Part shown: positions 58,390 to 64,000 of the stretch, one piece after another
How the letters are laid out: each line of letters starts with the position of its first letter
Numbering within the stretch: position 1 is the first letter of the stretch
NCBI GenBank assembly: GCA_026874595.1
Contig: CM049320.1
Coordinates: 5,275,464 to 5,339,463 of the forward strand
Direction: 5' to 3'
DNA from: Sipunculus nudus
Taxonomy: Eukaryota > Annelida > Sipuncula > Golfingiida > Sipunculidae
DNA: 64,000 nt
Translations under genes and position numbers: made by a program
The notes under the pieces: generated by a model
Databases searched by the model: none
The model's input: the letters and a program-made list of their open reading frames with translations, nothing else
What the model was told of the DNA's origin: nothing

Positions 58390-58990
58390 GTATTGCCCTT
58401 CTTTTAAGTAATTCTTTATTTTTATATGAAAGCCAAACTATTAGTATTTTATTACATATCTTGGAAAAAGCAGAATGTAGGTCAACATAGGTGGCCCCAC
58501 ATGACATCATATATGGAAACACAACAAATTGTCAAAATTTGCGATCGCCATAATTTGAATTTCCGTGAAAATGCCATATTGAAAATAATTTGACTGAATT
58601 TATAAGCATTTTTTCCCCTCTTCCTTTTGGAAATCGTTAATTTTGATATGAAAACCAAAATTTTAATTCTCTATGATGTATATAAGAAAAAAACAGAAAA
58701 GATTATTACAGTCTGCTGAGAGTAGCTCAACACAGGTGGCGCCACCTACAGTTGAAAATCAAATAGCACTCACATGATCAATATTCTTGTGAAATTTGGT
58801 GCTGAAGGCTGCAGCAGTTCCTGAGATTTTTGTTAGAAACACGGCATCATGTATGGAAGCACAACAATTGTGATATGAAAGTCAAACTGTTATAACTTTA
58901 TGACAAATCTTGGAAAAAGAGGAAATGACAATTTAGCCCGTAGAAAGTAGGTCAACATAGGTGCGCCACCAAAAGCTTATTTTTGCATAT
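58390..58990 (+). repeat. Dispersed repeat with internal ~300-bp units, copy 2
   Basis: Same unit family as 4430-4961: 'ttgaaaataatttgactgaa', 'gatatgaaa-ccaaa', 'gaaaagattatta', 'tcaacacaggtggcgccacc', 'gctgcagcagttcctgagat'. Two to three diverged units are present. Confidence 0.7.
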
Positions 58991-60120
58991 AAAAAGTTTG
59001 CAAAGTTCTATATCTGTGTACCAGACGAGCACACAGTGTAATCAGTGCCGATAGGTGTCGCTAGTTACATGGAAAGGTTGTTCTGTATGAAACAAAGTAA
59101 TAAGATAATAATAATAAAAATAAAAATAATAATAATAATAATAATAAATAATATCGTGTAACCGCAAACTACTAAATATACACATTTAAGGAAAAGTGAA
59201 ATCTACGTGACTGATGGGAAAATCATTCGCTTTTTATTCTCAAGGTCCCGATGTTTAAGTTGCGAGGCTGACCCAATAAACGGCATGTATCGCACAGTAA
59301 ATGCCTTGTGTTGCACATTTTTCAATCACAACTGTTATTTTAAATGCATGCAAGAGATGTGTCTGCTATCTTTACATGAACCCTGTTTTGTTTTATCTGT
59401 GTCATTTCTTCATCAAGTTGATTGACAAGGCACAAACCTTTGACTCAATCTACAAAAAATACGCCAACATAAAGAATTCTTAACAATATTTGATTCGAAG
59501 ACGATGGTCACTGAATTTTACGATTGTCCTATAAGAGACGACGTGTTGCTCTCTGCGCTCAGTGATTCATGGAGGCACATATTGGAAAATGGACCATACT
59601 TAACTCATTGTGGTGACAAAAAGGTGCACTACCTTTCTCTTATAGGCATATTCCTGTGAGCAAAGCTCTTGATTTGTTAAGCCGCTCTGACGTCCATTTA
59701 TTGAATAATGAACAAAACATGTAAAACAATCGAATGACCCGCATACACTTACTGTAGGCAGCAACTGAAACACACCTGTTTGCTATTTTTAGACCAATGG
59801 TTCAGCATTGCCCGAAGGACACCAAACATCTGACCGTTCAAATAAAGCCTGGTAAATCTATTCGTTTCTGGTGCAAATGTTCTTATTCAGATTATTATTT
59901 ATTTAACAGATGTCAGAGCGGCAATGTCACTGCAAGCGAACCTGCCAATGCCTTTCTAATAGGAACATGTAAAGGGTGATCTAGCTGCTGCCTTTTCACA
60001 ACTGAAGAGGACCTGTGTAAGTGTTTACACCATAAAAATGTAAGTACAGTTTATAAAGTAGTTAAAACAAACTTTAAAATCTAATAAAGTATAAAGTAGT
60101 TTCGCTGTTTACAGCTGTTT
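58991..60120. other. 3' flank of transporter 2; no gene seen
   Basis: (AAT)n microsatellite at about 59109-59155. Nothing else recognised; no clear poly(A) signal was located on the minus strand. Confidence 0.4.
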
Positions 60121-60522
60121 TTATCCATTAACTGTTGAATCCTGCACTCTCCGTCTTTCCTCTTCCTCGTCCTCTTTTTTGCTGAAATAACTATACATCA
60201 AAACAGACGGAAGCATGATCGCAAGGCCTGCCAAGGTGAAGGCCGTTGTCATGGTGAATTCCGGAGACCATCTCAGTGAGGGGTCAGCTTTGAACAACGT
60301 CCAGAAGAGGGCGCCAGAGGGCGTGATCAGCGTCTGTACAATAGCGGCGTACACAGCGCCGTCTGCATATCTCATCAGAAGTATCGTGGATATGTTGCCT
60401 ACTACGCCACCTAGCGTGAAACCCCAACCTGGTGCAATGACGTCATTGCAGCTTTTATCCATCCCCAAGTGGCATTTCAGGCTGTGCACAAAATCTTCCA
60501 GGAAGACCTGCATGGAACCGGA
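60121..60522 (-). CDS. CRT-like transporter 2 (partial gene), last exon (TM8-TM10)
   Basis: A close paralogue of the exon at 47690-48085: the same loop LKCHLGMDKSC (C-x7-C), DVIAPGWGFTLGGVVGNIST and the three last helices, with a longer charged tail (KKEDEEEERRR). The acceptor CATTGTAG|TCC is preceded by an (ATT)n microsatellite instead of a normal pyrimidine tract. Phase 0. The stop is TAA. High conservation against transporter 1 argues that the gene is functional and recently duplicated. Confidence 0.88.
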   Translation of the reverse strand, partial: SGSMQVFLEDFVHSLKCHLGMDKSCNDVIAPGWGFTLGGVVGNISTILLMRYADGAVYAAIVQTLITPSGALFWTLFKADPSLRWSPEFTMTTAFTLAGLAIMLPSVLMYSYFSKKEDEEEERRRVQDSTVNG

Positions 60523-60527
60523 CTACA

Positions 60528-60590
60528 ATGATAATAATAATGATAATAATAATAATAATAATAATAATAAAATCATCATCATTATTATTA
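60528..60590. repeat. (ATA)n/(ATC)n microsatellite at a splice acceptor
   Basis: Imperfect trinucleotide repeats start 6 bp upstream (on the gene strand) of the last exon of transporter 2 and occupy the usual pyrimidine-tract and branch-point zone. Confidence 0.9.
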
Positions 60591-61517
60591 TCATCGCAAT
60601 CATAATCGTCAGAGTAATAAACACATCTACACCTCTATTACTACTACTACTTCTGCAATTATGTACCTTAGTACTGTTTAATTTTAAAGAAACTATCACA
60701 TATTTCGGTCTTCCACGTAAAGTATGAGACAGTCGGTCAACCGGTCGCAAAGAAGTCCCTGCAATGCTGCTTCAATGTTATGTGGAGAGTAGTGGCCGTG
60801 ATAAACCACGATGTGTACACGCTGTCTATTTAGATTTAACGGAATTATTAGATGAACCGTACTATGGCCCCTTTTTTGCTGCACAATCTTCTTAAAACAT
60901 TAGACAACTATTGACATGTATTGCCAAAGAATGAATACACTAAACGTCTGAAACGATGAAATATTTTGATTACGTCACCTATATACAGACGAAGCACTTG
61001 TTATAGCGGGGAATGGAGCGTATCCTCTGTTCACACCGGAATTTGTTTCAAAATGAATTTCTTTTTCAGATTTTTCTCAACGGACTCATGAAAAAAAGTG
61101 TTAACCAGCTTTTCTGAATCCATTTGCTTTAATCAGATATGTCTCTGTATTTTGCATTAATATAACTATATATCTGAGGCGGAACTATCAAGAACCCATT
61201 TACAAGGGAGAGCACGGAGCCAGGCCAGCATTAATATGATTTGTTTTTGGTTATTCACCCTAAATGGAAATTACTTTTGCCCAACTAGTATATAAGTATC
61301 ATATATCGTGTGATTTTTCCTTGTTTCTACAATGTCCCTTTTCCGACTTATTCGGAGTAAGGGTACAACATCCAGTGCCAAACTAAACTCCTGTTCCGCA
61401 AAGCACATGGAAAGTCTACGCATATTCCCCCTCTTTTTCATATATTACTTGCCGAGTGTCATTTGTCTGTCGCACACACTAGCCTGGGTTTGTCACACTG
61501 CCCGTCTAATCACTTAC
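60591..61517 (-). other. Intron of transporter 2 with a locally duplicated segment
   Basis: About 60845-60945 ('gaattattagatgaaccgta ... ttgccaaagaatg') matches about 62425-62520 in the next intron. No other feature is seen. Confidence 0.5.
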
Positions 61518-61613
61518 CTTGCCCACTTGAGGTATAATGTCCGTCCAGAAAAAACCGACAGTCAACAGGAATAAAAACACGGGACACCAGAAGAACAGTC
61601 TCACGGGTATGTC
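61518..61613 (-). CDS. CRT-like transporter 2, TM7 exon
   Basis: A 96-nt exon encoding DIPVRLFFWCPVFLFLLTVG then FFWTDIIPQVGK. Same length, phase 0 and junctions (GCAG|GAC, AAG|GTAAGT) as the exon at 49439-49534. Confidence 0.87.
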
Positions 61614-63103
61614 CTGCAAAAGCACTTACTTTACATAACAGTTCATATTGGTGATGTATTTTATTGTTATCATTGTTTCTTGTTTTTTTTCAAAGGATAG
61701 GTCCATGGCCTGTTGGTGGCACTGTCTATTAAATGAGGATGAAGGTATCCATACGATATGAATGATATGTTATAACTCAGCCTTCTGGATTTCAGGTTTA
61801 ATATGCACGGGGTGAGGAATAATCCAGAAGTTATAACCTGTCGTTCAGACATTTGTGCGAATCTCTGAGGTTCTAAAACGAGATATCACCATTATGTTTT
61901 AAGCACCGGCAGGGTTCTATTCGGGGATCTTCAGCTCCAAAGTCCAAAGCATTAACAGTCCGTTCCATCAACCGGTGTCACCTGTTTTTTAGATAAATTT
62001 CTTAATAGTTTACATTTTCCAATAATTTCTTTAGAAATGTACGTGTGGAAGGGACGGCCTAACATGGCAATTAAGAATTTTGAAAAAAATCTCCAGTTTG
62101 CGTTTCACAACTTTGTGGACTCTTTACAATGATCTGTCAGGTCAGATGTCTCTCTGCGTGAGTAGCCATCTTTGTTCTAGCTGGTAATATCTTTACCAGT
62201 GTTTATATGATTATAGACTACCCCTTCCCTCATATACTAAATCTCCCTAGGACCTTCCTACGCCCATATATTCTTCCCATGTTACTCCTGGTCGCCGAAC
62301 TGGTTTTTCCAGGCGAAAGAGGCCGTAGTAGTAATAACACTGAGCAAGACAGTCTCCACTCTCAGGAGGAAGTGACCAACGATGACCAGTACACGCAGTC
62401 AATGCACAAATCTCCGGGCCAACTAAGTTATTAGATAAACTTTACTATGATCCCTTTCACAGACGCAGCTCAATCTTCTAAAAACATTAGACCGCTATTG
62501 AAATATTTTGCTAAAGAATTATATCAGTTTATACCATTGCTGTCTATTGTCCTATTTATTTCCAGAATTAGAATAAAAGACCGAGATCTGCCGTCAATGC
62601 ACAAATTACCAGTAACCTGACCAAATGAGGCACTATGAAGCACTATAAAGGCAATTTGTGCACATTACTGCTAACGGGGAGACGTGCCGCATGATGTAAT
62701 GTTCTCTTGTATTTGTCGTAAATGATCTAATATGTTTATGTTATAAACTACAATTATATTTATTAAATTCAAGCCAAACACCTGTTTCTGCTTCAGATAT
62801 TATATCATTTTTTTTTATCAGGATACTGATGCGGTCGTTAACATTTTTTTTCTTATTTCAATTTATTGGTAGACCGGCGCTGAACCAGGGCCTATACGCA
62901 AAATTTACATTTCTAACCCTACAGCTGTAAACATTAGGTTCAGGACAGCACGGGTTTATCTTTTAGTTCGTGGTGTATATTGTGACGCACTAAATTTCAT
63001 TTTTAATACTCTCCTAAAGTGACATATTTCGTGGAAAGGCTAGACTGAGTGCTTAGATATAAAGGATCGCCTTTGATGTTACGGCTACCCTACCTTGACT
63101 TAC
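61614..63103 (-). other. Intron of transporter 2
   Basis: 1490 bp. Contains the second copy of the duplicated segment (62425-62520). A plus-strand open frame at 62207-62434 has no recognised domain. Confidence 0.5.
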
Positions 63104-63327
63104 GTTTTCTGTCCTGATGACTATTTCCCAAAGAACTGTGGAGTTGCTGACAGGGAGGAAGCCCAAGGCATACACCAAGGGCAATAGAATACGATATGCC
63201 AAGGAAGACGTTGATGTAGTTTCCGTATCCGGTTTAGACTTGTTCATTCCCCATATCTGTGGCTCAAGGCAGATGAACAACCCGATCATCAGAGTTCCAG
63301 TACAAACAAGACGATTAAACGTTGGTA
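63104..63327 (-). CDS. CRT-like transporter 2, TM5-TM6 exon (first exon lies outside the window)
   Basis: This encodes PTFNRLVCTGTLMIGLFICL, a loop with NKSKPDTETT, and ALGFLPVSNSTVLWEIVIRT. It is 224 nt with the same phases as 50819-51042 (acceptor TTGTTTACAG|TA, donor AAC|GTAAGT). The N-terminal exon with TM1-TM4 is not found up to position 64000, so the gene should continue beyond the right edge on the minus strand. The conserved Ile-Ser-Thr of transporter 1 reads Asn-Ser-Thr here, inside TM6. Confidence 0.87.
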
Positions 63328-64000
63328 CTGTAAACAATATGAGCAAATCATGTTATTAGTAGTAACAAGTACATAAAAGAGGAGATGATTGGAACATACT
63401 GAATCGTTTGAGCCGACTAAATCACCAACATGATGCGGTTCACTTCATCAATATACTAATATTCAACGAACATGACGATACCATCTATAGTTCCACATTA
63501 TAAACCCTCTTGGTATTCTAATCTAATAGACACAGTATTATGAATGATGAACCTGTCTTGTGCTTAAATTCTGGTCTTCGGGCAGCCCGTATCGGCCATC
63601 GGCCATGTGGGCCTGGAAGAGTTACGGCCCCAACCCTAGGCCAATATGAGTAATTAATATATTAATTACATATGAATACTAGCATTTGCAAATGTCAGAT
63701 ATGGTCATGGTGCGTATTTGAGTCAAGCACTTTAGATAAAAATAAATATTTTGTCTTATTGCGAAATGAGATGGATTTGATCACCAAACTGTGTTACCTC
63801 CGTAAAGGAGGTCAGGAATTTACCAGTGTTCGTTTGTTTATTTGTTGATTTGATTGTCTTTTAGCAGGATTATTTGAAAAAAAATATAGAAGAAATGATA
63901 TGAAAACGATTATGACCTAAATAAATCTTGGTGTTGATCTGGATAAAAGTGCCCTGGTGGAGGCATGCGCTCTACATAGTTTTCCTTTAGTTGAAGAATG
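63328..64000. other. Probable intron 1 of transporter 2; nothing recognised
   Basis: No coding sequence matching TM1-TM4 is found here. It is A+T-rich, with no clear repeat boundary. Confidence 0.4.

Noticed and set aside
1-64000. tRNA, rRNA or snRNA genes
   Set aside because: I looked for T-loop-like GGTTCGAATCC and similar signatures on both strands and found none I could support by eye. A covariance-model scan would be decisive.

Overview
This window is nuclear DNA from an invertebrate animal. It is A+T-rich, its genes have introns with GT-AG junctions, and it is full of transposable elements. The large dispersed repeats carry TGACCTTTGACCT blocks and end in a GGAC-rich segment followed by CAGCTGAGCTAAAAA. 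That style is common in molluscs, so a bivalve or related lophotrochozoan is my best guess. This is an inference; no marker gene proves it.

Layout: 1-2140 is the end of a >2.1 kb dispersed repeat, with a second direct copy at about 21355-23800. 4962-10022 is a nearly complete non-LTR retrotransposon with two ORFs. 12235-15261 (minus) holds a three-coding-exon dispanin/CD225 (IFITM-like) gene of 147 aa. 16690-17930 is a dense cluster of AGGCCT palindromes. 18812-33595 (minus) is a serpin locus. Four exons (33572-33074, 32104-31848, 30377-30203, 25487-25234) join in phase to a complete 394-aa intracellular-type inhibitory serpin. A second intact exon of identical length and phase lies further downstream (19065-18812) and encodes a different reactive-centre loop. 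A third, decayed copy sits at about 19875-19970. A 2-kb 18/19-bp minisatellite lies 41 bp upstream of the proximal loop exon. 33.6-44 kb is mostly repeats, including several elements with terminal inverted repeats. The clearest is a 2-kb foldback at 41879-43904 with perfect 9-bp target-site duplications. 47690-53107 (minus) is a complete four-exon, ten-transmembrane CRT-like (drug/metabolite superfamily) transporter of 417 aa. 60121-63327 (minus) holds the last three exons of a tandem paralogue whose first exon must lie beyond the right edge.

The genes do not form one pathway. The serpin and dispanin belong to families often linked to defence or proteolysis control, and the transporters are a local tandem duplication. 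The most interesting points are the duplicated, diverged serpin loop exons (possible alternative splicing), the in-frame ORF1-UAG-ORF2 structure of the LINE with no AUG before its endonuclease, and the well-bounded foldback element.

All calls come from reading the sequence. Splice sites were inferred from GT/AG sites, reading phase and family alignment from memory. No searches were run.
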